Source: Hyphobacterium sp. CCMP332 (GTDB lineage: Bacteria > Bacteroidota > Bacteroidia > Cytophagales > CCMP332). From it: a stretch of 64,000 bases of DNA. The stretch lies in NCBI GenBank assembly GCA_014323545.1, contig CP058647.1, forward strand, positions 2,024,001 through 2,088,000. The letters are read 5' to 3'. Each line of letters begins with the position of its first letter. The stretch's first letter is position 1. A program made the translations under genes and the position numbers. Of this stretch, positions 34,785 to 43,469 are shown one piece after another. A model generated the notes under the pieces. That model made no database searches. It worked only from the letters and a program-made list of their open reading frames with translations, and was not told the DNA's origin.

Positions 34785-35840
34785 TTGGAAACACCACAAT
34801 TTGAAATTTACGATTATATTCTCCCATTCCTTTGGTCTTTCCTATTGGCGGTATTCGCTATTCCTTCAATCATTTTTGTGGCTCATATAAAAAACCTTCT
34901 GGACGAGCCCAACAAAAGAACCGTTCACATGTCCCTAACGCCCAGGTTGGGAGGTCTTGCAATTTTTGCAGCATTTATGTCTTCTCTTACAATTTTCGGG
35001 ACACTTGATTTCGGCATTCAGCAATTGCTTGCGGGCTGTATAATATTATTTTTTATCGGTTTGAAAGACGACCTGGTTTCGGTATCCGCTTTCAAAAAGT
35101 TTTTTGTTCAAATTCTTGCGGCCGGAATTATCATATTTATCGGTGATATAAGAATTACAAGTTTTCAAGGTGTATTCGGAATTTTTGAAATTGATGACAA
35201 ACTGAGTTATCTCTTTACATTTTTGGTGATTATGGGAATTTCGAACTCTATCAATCTAATAGATGGAATGGATGGTCTGGCGGGAAGTATTTTATTAATA
35301 ATCACGCTCTCTTTTGGTCTTTACCTGCATTATTACGGAGGAGAATATTATTCTGCATACGCCATGGTTGCAGTTTGTCTGGTAGGTGGAATTTTGGGAT
35401 TTCTTCGTTTTAACTTTAAAAATGCATTAATATTTATGGGAGACACGGGTTCACTGGTCAGTGGTTTGATTGTTGCTGTTTTGGCTATAAAATTTATTGA
35501 AATGAATAAGATTCCGGCGGGACCCTCTGTTGCTGTATCAATTTTAGTTGTGCCAATATTTGATACACTTCGTGTTTTTACTATAAGAGTCATAAATGGT
35601 GTTTCTCCATTTTCACCGGATAAAAATCACTTGCATCATCAATTGCTAAAAATTGGGTTAAAACAAGGCGAAACGCTATTCATATTAATCTTTTTTAATA
35701 TTCTGGTAATTCTGATTTCAATTTATTTTTCAAATGCAGGCAACTCTACTATGATTACAATTCTGGCCAGCCTCTTTATTATTACCAATTTAATTATTGA
35801 GCTATTAGTGAAAAATAAGGTCAAGAAATCACATGCTTAG
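34785..35840 (+). CDS. WecA/MraY-family undecaprenyl-phosphate sugar-1-phosphate transferase
   Basis: An integral membrane enzyme of 351 residues with about ten helices that links a sugar-1-phosphate to undecaprenyl phosphate. Signatures visible are DEPNKRTVHMSLTPRLGG, LKDDL, NLIDGMDGLAGS, FMGDTGSL and the C-terminal HLHHQLLKIG histidine motif that favours the WecA branch over MraY. The start is TTG: the frame is open back to a stop at 34728-34730 with no ATG or GTG, and the next ATG would remove the first membrane helix. The product probably primes O-antigen or another surface glycan. Confidence 0.9.
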   Translation: METPQFEIYDYILPFLWSFLLAVFAIPSIIFVAHIKNLLDEPNKRTVHMSLTPRLGGLAIFAAFMSSLTIFGTLDFGIQQLLAGCIILFFIGLKDDLVSVSAFKKFFVQILAAGIIIFIGDIRITSFQGVFGIFEIDDKLSYLFTFLVIMGISNSINLIDGMDGLAGSILLIITLSFGLYLHYYGGEYYSAYAMVAVCLVGGILGFLRFNFKNALIFMGDTGSLVSGLIVAVLAIKFIEMNKIPAGPSVAVSILVVPIFDTLRVFTIRVINGVSPFSPDKNHLHHQLLKIGLKQGETLFILIFFNILVILISIYFSNAGNSTMITILASLFIITNLIIELLVKNKVKKSHA

Positions 35841-36933
35841 AAAGTCTTTTGTCGTAATTCTGTTTTTAATTTTTGCCGATTATACATGCGTTAATGCTTC
35901 GCAGTATAAAACAATTGAAGATCTGATTTTCAAGTCGGAGAAAATTGACAAATCCAGTGGAATTCGGGTTCCATGGAATGGAGCCAATACAAGTTCTTCT
36001 ATTTTTACAAAACTCGATACTTCCTGGTCCGGAAAGCTAATAATAAACATTGTCCACCCGAAAAACTATTCGCTTTTTCTCAATAAGGTCTTAATATACA
36101 GAGCTAAAGCTCCGGACAGCGTTCAATTTACGCTTGAAGAACTGAGGGCGACAGGTTCAAAAAATCCACTTGAACTGGAGCATTTTTCTGAATTATTAAA
36201 TTCAGGAAACCTTAAAGCCAGGCTGATAAAGAAAACGGATTCAATTGAGAATTCAATTATCGACAAGAAGGAACGCATTATTCATAAACCCTATCTCGAA
36301 TCAATATTTCTGGGTTTCTTCTTTGCTCTTGCGATGGTTAGAATCCTGTCCAAAAGAGAATTTGATTTTTATTTTTCCGGCAATTTTCTGAGGTCGCCGA
36401 GATTGACGATAGAAAAATTCCTCGGTGATAGTATCAACCCCCTCTTATTGCTACTGGCCATATTAATTCTGGCAGTATTGCTTAATTCTTTTATATATGA
36501 TTTTGATTATTTCAATTACGAGTTTAGGACTTTTTTTGGTTTAAGAATAAATAACAACTGGATTAAAACCGGACTCTTTTCATTTCTGATTGTCTTATAT
36601 CTATTTCTTAAAAGAAGCTTTTATCTTTTTTATTTATGGATCAGACAGGAAACGCGTAATTTTTCTTCGCTTTGGAGAACCTACCTTTTAAGTTTTAGCA
36701 ATCTGAGTTTTTGGTATTTTTTACTTTGCAGTATTCCACTGCTCTTAATATCAAATTTAGAATTAGGGAATTATTTTCAAATCTTATTCTTTATATTTGC
36801 GGCTCTAAATGCAGTCGGTGGGATAATGACTTACTTAAATTTCAACATTAAAGCGGATTTATTAACCATTTCGGGCATTTTAGCAATTGATGTCTTTCCA
36901 ATCATTTTATTGGTGCATTTACTAACCTTTTAA
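35833..36933 (+). CDS. DUF4271 membrane protein
   Basis: A 366-residue protein with a signal peptide-like N-terminus, an extracytoplasmic N-terminal part (about 25-150) and five or six hydrophobic helices in the C-terminal half (FFGLRINNNW, SFYLFYLWIRQETRNFSSLWRTYLL-type region). This matches DUF4271, a Bacteroidota family usually encoded directly before uroporphyrinogen-III synthase, as here. Its function is unknown. It overlaps the preceding gene by eight bases and lies 14 bases before hemD. Confidence 0.82.
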   Translation: MLRKSFVVILFLIFADYTCVNASQYKTIEDLIFKSEKIDKSSGIRVPWNGANTSSSIFTKLDTSWSGKLIINIVHPKNYSLFLNKVLIYRAKAPDSVQFTLEELRATGSKNPLELEHFSELLNSGNLKARLIKKTDSIENSIIDKKERIIHKPYLESIFLGFFFALAMVRILSKREFDFYFSGNFLRSPRLTIEKFLGDSINPLLLLLAILILAVLLNSFIYDFDYFNYEFRTFFGLRINNNWIKTGLFSFLIVLYLFLKRSFYLFYLWIRQETRNFSSLWRTYLLSFSNLSFWYFLLCSIPLLLISNLELGNYFQILFFIFAALNAVGGIMTYLNFNIKADLLTISGILAIDVFPIILLVHLLTF

Positions 36934-36947
36934 TTTATTTCTGAGGT

Positions 36948-37736
36948 ATGAACAACACTGATACTAGCCTAATAGACGAGAGAAAGAAAAAAGTATCTTC
37001 TATTTTGGTATCACAACCCCAACCAAAGCAGGAAAACTCTCCTTACCATAAATTGGCCGAGAAGTATAAATTGAAAATAGATTTCAGGCCGTTTATAGAA
37101 GTGCAGGGTGTTCCGTTTAAGGAATTCCGAAAAGAGAAAATCGATCTTCTCAGCCATACTGCTGTCATTTTTACAAGTAGAAATGCTATCGATCATTTTT
37201 TTAGAGTATGTAAGGAAGCCAAGGTGGAAATGCCACCCGATATGAAATATTTCTGTATTTCAGAACAGACGGCTTATTATCTACAGAAATACATAGTACT
37301 GAGAAAAAGGAAATTATTTACAGGCCAAAAGACTGTAAATGACCTTCTGGAAATTATAAAAAAGCATCCTGAAGAGAAATACCTGTTTCCTTGTTCAAGC
37401 ATCAGGAAAGATGACATACCTGATTTTTTAAAGGAGAATAATATATTCTTTAAAGAAGCAATTATATACGAAACGGTGGCAAGTGATTTGTCTGATCTTG
37501 CCGATATAAAATATGACATTATTGCATTTTTCAGTCCATCAGGAATCAATTCCTTGTTCATAAATTTTCCGGACTTTAAACAAAATAATACAAGAATAGC
37601 AGCTTTTGGACCAACAACGGCAAAGGCTGTGGAAGAAGCCGAATTAATTTTAGATATTCAGGCACCACTTCCGCAGGCTCCATCAATGACCGGAGCAATT
37701 GAACAATATATAAAAGAGGCCAATGGTCTTAAATGA
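36948..37736 (+). CDS. hemD: Uroporphyrinogen-III synthase
   Basis: A HEM4-fold enzyme of 262 residues that closes hydroxymethylbilane to uroporphyrinogen III. The family is poorly conserved, but the pattern VSSILVSQPQP, AVIFTSRNAIDHF, YFCISEQTAYYLQ, IIAFFSPSGINSLF and RIAAFGPTTAKAVEEA is characteristic. It follows the DUF4271 gene by 14 bases. Other haem genes except hemW are not nearby. The porP gene begins after an 88-base gap. Confidence 0.88.
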   Translation: MNNTDTSLIDERKKKVSSILVSQPQPKQENSPYHKLAEKYKLKIDFRPFIEVQGVPFKEFRKEKIDLLSHTAVIFTSRNAIDHFFRVCKEAKVEMPPDMKYFCISEQTAYYLQKYIVLRKRKLFTGQKTVNDLLEIIKKHPEEKYLFPCSSIRKDDIPDFLKENNIFFKEAIIYETVASDLSDLADIKYDIIAFFSPSGINSLFINFPDFKQNNTRIAAFGPTTAKAVEEAELILDIQAPLPQAPSMTGAIEQYIKEANGLK

Positions 37737-37756
37737 TAATTAATTGATTCATTATT

Positions 37757-37787
37757 TTTAATATTGGCTTTTTATTACATAGTTTTA
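37757..37787 (+). promoter_or_regulatory. Weak candidate promoter of porP
   Basis: TTTA and TAGTTTTA are each one mismatch from the Bacteroidota consensus and are separated by exactly 19 bases. The leader would be about 31 bases. Confidence 0.3.
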
Positions 37788-37824
37788 AGGCATTTTATAA
37801 AAAATTCGTGATACAAACGACATT

Positions 37825-38805
37825 ATGAAGAGAGTTTTACTGCTACTGGTTACGATTGTAACATTCTACCTTCCAGAGCTTTACGCACAACAAGACCCAC
37901 TGTTTAGTCATTACATGTTTAACAACCTGTACAATAACCCCGGTTATTCTGGTATGGAAGGACAAACTGATTTTTTACTAATAGCCAGAAACCAGTGGTT
38001 AGGTTACAGTAGTAGTTTTGAAAATAATGGAAATCCCGTTAGTGGAGTTTTTTCTTTTAATACGCCAATTTTTAAAATCTCTTCAGGTATTGGAGCTACC
38101 TTTATGTATGAAAGTATTGGAGTTTCAAGAAATGGTAATTTTTTATTGAATTACAGTTATCATTATCCAATTGCCAATGGGAGACTGGGCCTCGGTATCA
38201 GACCGGGAATTTTTTATCAGGCTTTGGATTTCACAAAATTAAATCCGGTGGATCCTAATGATCCCAACCTTTTGGGGGGAAATGAAACTCAGATTAAACC
38301 CGACCTCGGATTAGGTCTTTGGTACCAGGCAGAAAACTATTATGTAGGAGTAGCAGCAGATCACATGATTGCCTCAGAATTTGATTTTAATACAACGGAT
38401 ACAGATACTTCCCAGGGGCTTAGAAATCAATTGGTTCCACATTATACATTTACTGCAGGCTACGTTTTTGAAGTAACCTACGAACTAAAAGTGACTCCTT
38501 CCGTAATATACAAAACGGCAGAATTTAATCAGGGCTATTTTCAGCTGGGAGCAATAGCGACTTACAATGACAGAATTTGGGGTGGCTTAACTTACAGACA
38601 AGGTGGCGACCTGACTGCTTTAATTGGAATGGGATTTCTCGAAGACAATGTTTTAAAAGCTGGGATAGCAATAGATTATGGTTTACAGGGTGACAGAAAT
38701 GATGCACTTAGTCCATTGTCTACAGAGGTATTGATTTCGTATACATTACCGGTTGCAGCACCTGGTGCGAAACCTGTGATACGAACTCCTCGTTTCAGGC
38801 ATTAA
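37825..38805 (+). CDS. porP: T9SS outer membrane protein PorP/SprF family
   Basis: A 326-residue outer membrane protein with a signal peptide ending near ELYAQ. The mature protein opens with QDPLFSHYMFNNLYNNPGYSG, the hallmark of the PorP/SprF family, and continues as a beta-barrel with alternating strands (GLGLWYQAENYYVGVAADHM). The family has many paralogues, some being partners of particular secreted adhesins. Here the gene stands immediately before gldKLMN, the porPKLMN order known from Porphyromonas, so it is probably the core PorP. A gldK promoter lies between the two genes. Confidence 0.9.
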   Translation: MKRVLLLLVTIVTFYLPELYAQQDPLFSHYMFNNLYNNPGYSGMEGQTDFLLIARNQWLGYSSSFENNGNPVSGVFSFNTPIFKISSGIGATFMYESIGVSRNGNFLLNYSYHYPIANGRLGLGIRPGIFYQALDFTKLNPVDPNDPNLLGGNETQIKPDLGLGLWYQAENYYVGVAADHMIASEFDFNTTDTDTSQGLRNQLVPHYTFTAGYVFEVTYELKVTPSVIYKTAEFNQGYFQLGAIATYNDRIWGGLTYRQGGDLTALIGMGFLEDNVLKAGIAIDYGLQGDRNDALSPLSTEVLISYTLPVAAPGAKPVIRTPRFRH

Positions 38806-38830
38806 AAGGAATTGGGCTTCATTCTCATAT

Positions 38831-38861
38831 TTTGATAAGTATATAATTAATTTTAGATTTG
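38831..38861 (+). promoter_or_regulatory. Promoter of the gldKLMN operon
   Basis: Exact match to the Bacteroidota consensus: TTTG, 19 bases, TAGATTTG. Transcription should start near 38868, giving an 88-base leader before the gldK ATG. The identical spacing is found at the tRNA-Phe promoter in this window. Confidence 0.75.
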
Positions 38862-38955
38862 ATTTCGTTTTTGAAAATATGGGGATTGCAATAATTTTAA
38901 AATTCCACAGTTTATAGGGAACAGGCTTTTTTGAATGAATTTATTTAGTGGTGTT

Positions 38956-39984
38956 ATGAAAACACATTTTTTCACAAAATTGCTCTTAGGAGCGCTCATC
39001 ATAGTTATAATCGGTACATCCTGTAACAGGCTTGGTACAATTGACGATGGTGGTAATTTGATTGGAGTTCCAAACAGATCCGGATTCCAACAATTCACTC
39101 CTTTTGGAATGGTTTATTGTCCTCCGGGAACTTTCCACATGGGTCAGGCAGATGAAGATGTGCCTCATACCATGATTAACCTCAACAAACAGGTTACGAT
39201 TGGAGGGTTCTATATGGATGATACTGAAATCACGAATAATGAATACAGACAGTTCGTCTATGCTATCATAGAGGATTCTCTTGAATTGCTGGGTGAAGAT
39301 TTTGTATATGGTGAACTCTATCCTGATACAACGGTTTGGATGAAGGATTTCTCTCACCATATGGGAGATCCATTGACAGAATATTATTTCTATCACCCGG
39401 CCCATGATGACTACCCTGTGGTAGGTGTGGACTGGGTTGCTGCCAATTACTTCTGTGATTGGAGAACTAAATACCTGAATGCCTGGAGAGTGGATAATGG
39501 GCTATTCCCAATGCCAAAATTCAGATTGCCATCAGAAGCGGAATGGGAATATGCATCAAGAGGAGGAAGAGATATGGCTATGTACCCTTGGGGTAATCCA
39601 TATATCAGAAATGGAAGAGGTTGTGCATTGGCCAATTTCAAGCCAGGTCGTGGTAACTACTACGATGATGGATTTGCTTATACTTCACCCGTAGGATCAT
39701 ATTTTGCTAATGACTATGGATTATACGATATGTCAGGTAACGTTGCAGAATGGTGTCAGGACGCCTTTTTTGAAGCATCGGTACCGGTTGTTTGGGATTT
39801 GAACCCAACTTATTTTGATAATAATGAACCGAGGAAAGTGATTAGGGGCGGTTCCTGGAAAGATGTTGCTTATTACCTTCAAACAGGTACTAGGACTTAC
39901 GAATTTCAGGATACGGCGACTTCATTCATAGGTTTTAGGTGTGCGATGACATTCCTTGGCCGTTCCTCTGGCACAGAATTTTAA
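38956..39984 (+). CDS. gldK: Gliding motility/T9SS lipoprotein GldK (PorK)
   Basis: An outer membrane lipoprotein of 342 residues that with GldN forms the periplasmic ring of the T9SS. I start at MKTHFFTKLL, giving a lipoprotein signal ending GTSC. The rest is a formylglycine-generating-enzyme-like (SUMF1) domain: GMVYCPPGTFHMG, YPVVGVDWVAANYFCDW, RLPSEAEWEYASRGG, GNVAEWCQDAF and VIRGGSWKD. As in other GldK proteins the fold is probably structural rather than catalytic. First gene of gldK-L-M-N. Confidence 0.95.
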   Translation: MKTHFFTKLLLGALIIVIIGTSCNRLGTIDDGGNLIGVPNRSGFQQFTPFGMVYCPPGTFHMGQADEDVPHTMINLNKQVTIGGFYMDDTEITNNEYRQFVYAIIEDSLELLGEDFVYGELYPDTTVWMKDFSHHMGDPLTEYYFYHPAHDDYPVVGVDWVAANYFCDWRTKYLNAWRVDNGLFPMPKFRLPSEAEWEYASRGGRDMAMYPWGNPYIRNGRGCALANFKPGRGNYYDDGFAYTSPVGSYFANDYGLYDMSGNVAEWCQDAFFEASVPVVWDLNPTYFDNNEPRKVIRGGSWKDVAYYLQTGTRTYEFQDTATSFIGFRCAMTFLGRSSGTEF

Positions 39985-40039
39985 AATTTCTTACTATTAG
40001 GATTATTAGAGCTTATTAACAACGTAAACGTCAAAAATT

Positions 40040-40846
40040 ATGGCACAAAAAGGTGGTTTTAAAGAGGTATTATTCAAAAAGATAATGCCAATGGTCTATG
40101 GTATTGGTGCTTCTGTAGTAATTGTAGGAGCCATGTTTAAAATCCTTCACATACCAGGTGCAGGATTCATGTTAGGTGTAGGTTTGACTACTGAAGCAAT
40201 CATTTTCTTCCTTTCTGCATTTGAACCAAGTCATGATGAACTTGATTGGTCTAAAGTATACCCGGAATTAAAAGAAGAATCAGGTGAATTTGAAGAAGAA
40301 GATGAGTTCGGAATGCCCGCAACTTCTGAGAATGCTACAAAGAAATTGGACGATATGTTCAACGAAGCCAATATTAATGATGAATTACTTGACAGATTAG
40401 GAGAGGGCTTTACCAAGCTTTCTGAAACTGTTAGTGGTTTGAATAATATTTCAGATGCCGCCAGCGCGACGAACGAATATGCTGATAGCGCAAGATCTGC
40501 TTCAGGAAAACTACGTGAAATGAACGATAGTTATGATAAGACGGCCTCGGCTATGTCTGAATTAGCAGGTGCGAGTGAAGATGCAAAAGAGTATCATGAG
40601 CAAGTACAGCAGATCACAAAGAATTTGGGAGCTCTTAATTCAGTTTATGAACTTGAATTACAGGACGCTAACAGTCACTTAAAAGCAATGAACAAGTTTT
40701 ACAGCAATCTTTCTGTTGCACTTGAAAATATTGCAGAAGCAGAGCAGGATACTGAAACATTTAGAAGCGAGCTTTCTAAATTGTCTTCTAATCTGACTTC
40801 TTTGAACAATGTTTACGGAAATATTCTAGCCGCAATGAAGGCTTAA
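40040..40846 (+). CDS. gldL: T9SS inner membrane motor protein GldL (PorL)
   Basis: A 268-residue inner membrane protein that with GldM forms the proton-driven motor of gliding and type IX secretion. Two transmembrane helices (about 16-33 and 42-60) carry the family's polar residues; Glu52 in GLTTEAIIFFLSAFEP corresponds to the conserved membrane glutamate needed for proton coupling in characterised GldL. The cytoplasmic remainder is helical and rich in Ser, Asn and Glu, probably coiled. The gap to gldK is 55 bases and to gldM 23. Confidence 0.95.
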   Translation: MAQKGGFKEVLFKKIMPMVYGIGASVVIVGAMFKILHIPGAGFMLGVGLTTEAIIFFLSAFEPSHDELDWSKVYPELKEESGEFEEEDEFGMPATSENATKKLDDMFNEANINDELLDRLGEGFTKLSETVSGLNNISDAASATNEYADSARSASGKLREMNDSYDKTASAMSELAGASEDAKEYHEQVQQITKNLGALNSVYELELQDANSHLKAMNKFYSNLSVALENIAEAEQDTETFRSELSKLSSNLTSLNNVYGNILAAMKA

Positions 40847-40869
40847 TTAACTAAAAGCGAAAAATAGCT

Positions 40870-42477
40870 ATGGCAGGCGGTAAAGAAACACCAAGACAGA
40901 AAATGATCGGAATGATGTACCTGGTACTCACGGCCCTTTTGGCTCTCCAGGTAAGTAGTTCCGTGATGTATAAGTTTAAATTTCTCGAAGAGAAAATTGA
41001 GACTGTAGTTCGCGAAACTTCTAACCGAAATGTTAACGTGGTAAATAACATTAAGGCAAAAGTAGAGGAGCGGGGGAATAAGAAAATGGAAGTTGAAATT
41101 CTTAGTACCGCTAAAGAAGTAAGATCCAGAACTAAGGAAATGGTTGACTATATCGAAGATCTTAGAGAAGCTCTAAAAGAAATCGATGGTGTAAATCCTG
41201 AAACCGGATTTTATGAAGGTGCAAAAAATGAGGATAATGTTCAGACGATGTTCATCGGGCCAAATCAAAATGGTAAAGCTTATGAACTCAGAAAGAAAAT
41301 CGATGATTATTGTGCATATCTTCAGGAGCATGCCACAGAGGATACAAAAGATGACTTCAAGTCATTTGCTGTTGATGCAAAAAATGACCCCTTCTTTAGT
41401 AAAATAGCAGATCAAAAGTCTAAGGATTTTGCTGAATTAACTTTCCAGAATACTCCGATGGTAGCCGCAATGGCCGTAATGGCTGAAATGCAAAGTACGG
41501 TTGTTCAAATGGAAAGTGAATTGCTTAATGAACTTGCTTCAGAAGTAGGTGCCGCTGACTTTAAATTTGACGTTTTGCAAGGAATGGTTAGACCGGAATC
41601 TAAAGTGGTTGCAGCTGGTACAAAATACAAAGCGGAAATGTTTATAGCTGCGTTCTCTTCAACCGTACAGCCTGAAATGTTTTATGGAGGAAAAGAGATC
41701 AAAGTTGAAAATGGAATCGGTCTTGTAGAATTTACAGCTACACCTGGAAAATACGATAAAGAAGGACAAGCTAAAAAAACCTGGAAGGGTGAAATTAAGC
41801 TTGCAAAACCAACCGGTGGTGATACTGTGATAGTTGTTGAAACGGATTACATTGTTGCGAAACCTGTTATACAAATTCAATCAGCATCTGTTCAGGCTTT
41901 GTATAGAAATTGTGGTAACGAACTTAATGTTCAGGTACCAGCACTTGGCCAGACTTACAACCCTAAGTTCAGTGTTAAAGGTGGTGCAGCAATCCCGAGC
42001 TCTAAAAAAGGAATAGTTACAGTGATTCCAACTTCTAAAAATGTAACCTTAACTGTTAGTAGTAATGGAAATTCGATAGGATCACAAAGTTTTAAAGTAC
42101 GATCCGTGCCATTGCCAACACTTGTAGCAAAAGTGGGAAGAAGACCTGCCAATGTGAGAGACGGAGAGCAAGCGCCCGGGCCTAGAGCGATGGAAATTGA
42201 TGTTCAGGCCGATAAGGATTTTGCTTCTTTCTTACCTAAAGATGCCAGATATAGAGCGACTGAAGTTATCGTAAAATTGGCTAGAGGAAAAAGAGCAGTA
42301 GCTCAGCAAACATTTAGATCAAGTAAATTAAACCTTTCTTCGTTTGCTGCTCAGGCACGACCTGGAGACAGATATTCAATAGAGGTGAAAACGGTAATGA
42401 GGAGAAATTTCCGAAATCAGAATGAAGAAGTTGATGTGCCGGTAACATCTCGTTACATCATAATACCAATTATCTAA
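40870..42477 (+). CDS. gldM: T9SS motor protein GldM (PorM)
   Basis: A 535-residue protein with one N-terminal membrane helix (about 13-33, MIGMMYLVLTALLALQVSSS) and a long periplasmic part of successive domains. The opening GGKETPRQKMIGMMYLVLTALLALQ is strongly conserved in GldM. Its helix packs with the GldL helices, and the periplasmic dimer is thought to transmit motor motion to the GldKN ring. The C-terminal domains contain YNPKFSVKGG and PLPTLVAKVGRRPA. Length is typical. Confidence 0.95.
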   Translation: MAGGKETPRQKMIGMMYLVLTALLALQVSSSVMYKFKFLEEKIETVVRETSNRNVNVVNNIKAKVEERGNKKMEVEILSTAKEVRSRTKEMVDYIEDLREALKEIDGVNPETGFYEGAKNEDNVQTMFIGPNQNGKAYELRKKIDDYCAYLQEHATEDTKDDFKSFAVDAKNDPFFSKIADQKSKDFAELTFQNTPMVAAMAVMAEMQSTVVQMESELLNELASEVGAADFKFDVLQGMVRPESKVVAAGTKYKAEMFIAAFSSTVQPEMFYGGKEIKVENGIGLVEFTATPGKYDKEGQAKKTWKGEIKLAKPTGGDTVIVVETDYIVAKPVIQIQSASVQALYRNCGNELNVQVPALGQTYNPKFSVKGGAAIPSSKKGIVTVIPTSKNVTLTVSSNGNSIGSQSFKVRSVPLPTLVAKVGRRPANVRDGEQAPGPRAMEIDVQADKDFASFLPKDARYRATEVIVKLARGKRAVAQQTFRSSKLNLSSFAAQARPGDRYSIEVKTVMRRNFRNQNEEVDVPVTSRYIIIPII

Positions 42478-42487
42478 AAAGATTAGA

Positions 42488-43420
42488 ATGAAAACCTTAG
42501 GTAAATTAATATTATCACTTTTTATAATTGTAGCAATGAGCGAATTCTCCTTTGCTCAGGAGAATATAAACTCAGGTTATAACGACTTGTCTGTACGACC
42601 AATACATTCTTCGGACATTATGTTTAAGAAAAGAGTGTGGAGAAGAATGGACCTAAGGGAAGTTCAGAATTCGGCTTTCTTTTCCAATGGAAGAGAATTG
42701 ACTCAATTAATTGTAGAGGCGGCTAAGAAAGGAATTGTACAACCGTATGAAGCAGATACATTGGGTACACCTATGTCAATGGAACAATTCCTTGAAAACC
42801 TGACTAACCCTGCAATTGAAGGGTTTGCATCAGAAGAGGAAGAGGAAGACCCAATGTCAGATCCAAATGATCCATTCGGTGATCCTAACGATCCGTTTGC
42901 CGATCCTAATGATCCATTTGCCGATCCGGGAGGAGAAGCACCTGCATCTGATCCTGATGACCCATTTGCTGAAGAAGGCGGAGGTGAAGACATGTCGATT
43001 GATCCTTATTATCTGCCCAGAGAGCTGTTTATCATTGAAGTTCAGGAAGATGTTATTTTCGATAAAAAAAGATCGAGAATGTATTATGACATTCTGACTT
43101 TTAAATTAATTGTAGATGCATCATTAACACCTGATGGTATTGACAAAACAGTTGCCGTGTTTTCATATACAGAATTGGTAGATAAACTATTTAAGGATAA
43201 TCCTGAAGCAATTTGGTTTAATGATCTTAACTCTGCAGAACATAGAAATTTGCAAGATGCATTTGACTTAAGACTTTTTGCTTCAAGAATAATCAAGGTA
43301 TCAAATACAGATAATAAATTTATCGTGGATATCTACGGACCGGGTAAAGCTAATCTTTATGGTAGTGACTGGTATGAAATGAAGATAATGGAATACGAAC
43401 ACGAGTTGTGGGAGTTCTAG
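42488..43420 (+). CDS. gldN: T9SS ring protein GldN (PorN) with acidic insert
   Basis: A periplasmic protein of 310 residues with a signal peptide ending SFAQ (1-24). Family features are VRPIHSSDIMFKKRVWRRMDLRE, LFIIEVQEDVIFDKKRSRM and the C-terminal GPGKANLYGSDWYEMKIMEYE-type region. It binds GldK to form the T9SS ring. Unusual is an acidic, Asp/Pro-rich insert at residues 116-169 with three DPNDPF(G/A) repeats, which I do not recall as standard in GldN. Last gene of the operon; a strong terminator follows. Confidence 0.93.
   Translation: MKTLGKLILSLFIIVAMSEFSFAQENINSGYNDLSVRPIHSSDIMFKKRVWRRMDLREVQNSAFFSNGRELTQLIVEAAKKGIVQPYEADTLGTPMSMEQFLENLTNPAIEGFASEEEEEDPMSDPNDPFGDPNDPFADPNDPFADPGGEAPASDPDDPFAEEGGGEDMSIDPYYLPRELFIIEVQEDVIFDKKRSRMYYDILTFKLIVDASLTPDGIDKTVAVFSYTELVDKLFKDNPEAIWFNDLNSAEHRNLQDAFDLRLFASRIIKVSNTDNKFIVDIYGPGKANLYGSDWYEMKIMEYEHELWEF
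42860..42922 (+). repeat. Three 21-bp tandem repeats within gldN
   Basis: Three in-frame copies of a 21-base unit encoding DPNDPF(G/A). They differ at synonymous third positions, so they are maintained as protein and not a fresh slippage product. Confidence 0.9.
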
Positions 43421-43440
43421 TACTCTAATAGTAAGCTTAA

Positions 43441-43469
43441 AAAGGCGGGTTTAATCACCCGCTTTTTTT
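43441..43469. terminator. Two-way terminator shared by gldN and uvrC
   Basis: Stem GCGGGT / ACCCGC with a 6-base loop. Rightward it is followed by seven T; leftward it is followed by five U on the uvrC transcript. The uvrC stop codon occupies three bases of the loop, so one arm codes for the last UvrC residues. Confidence 0.88.
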
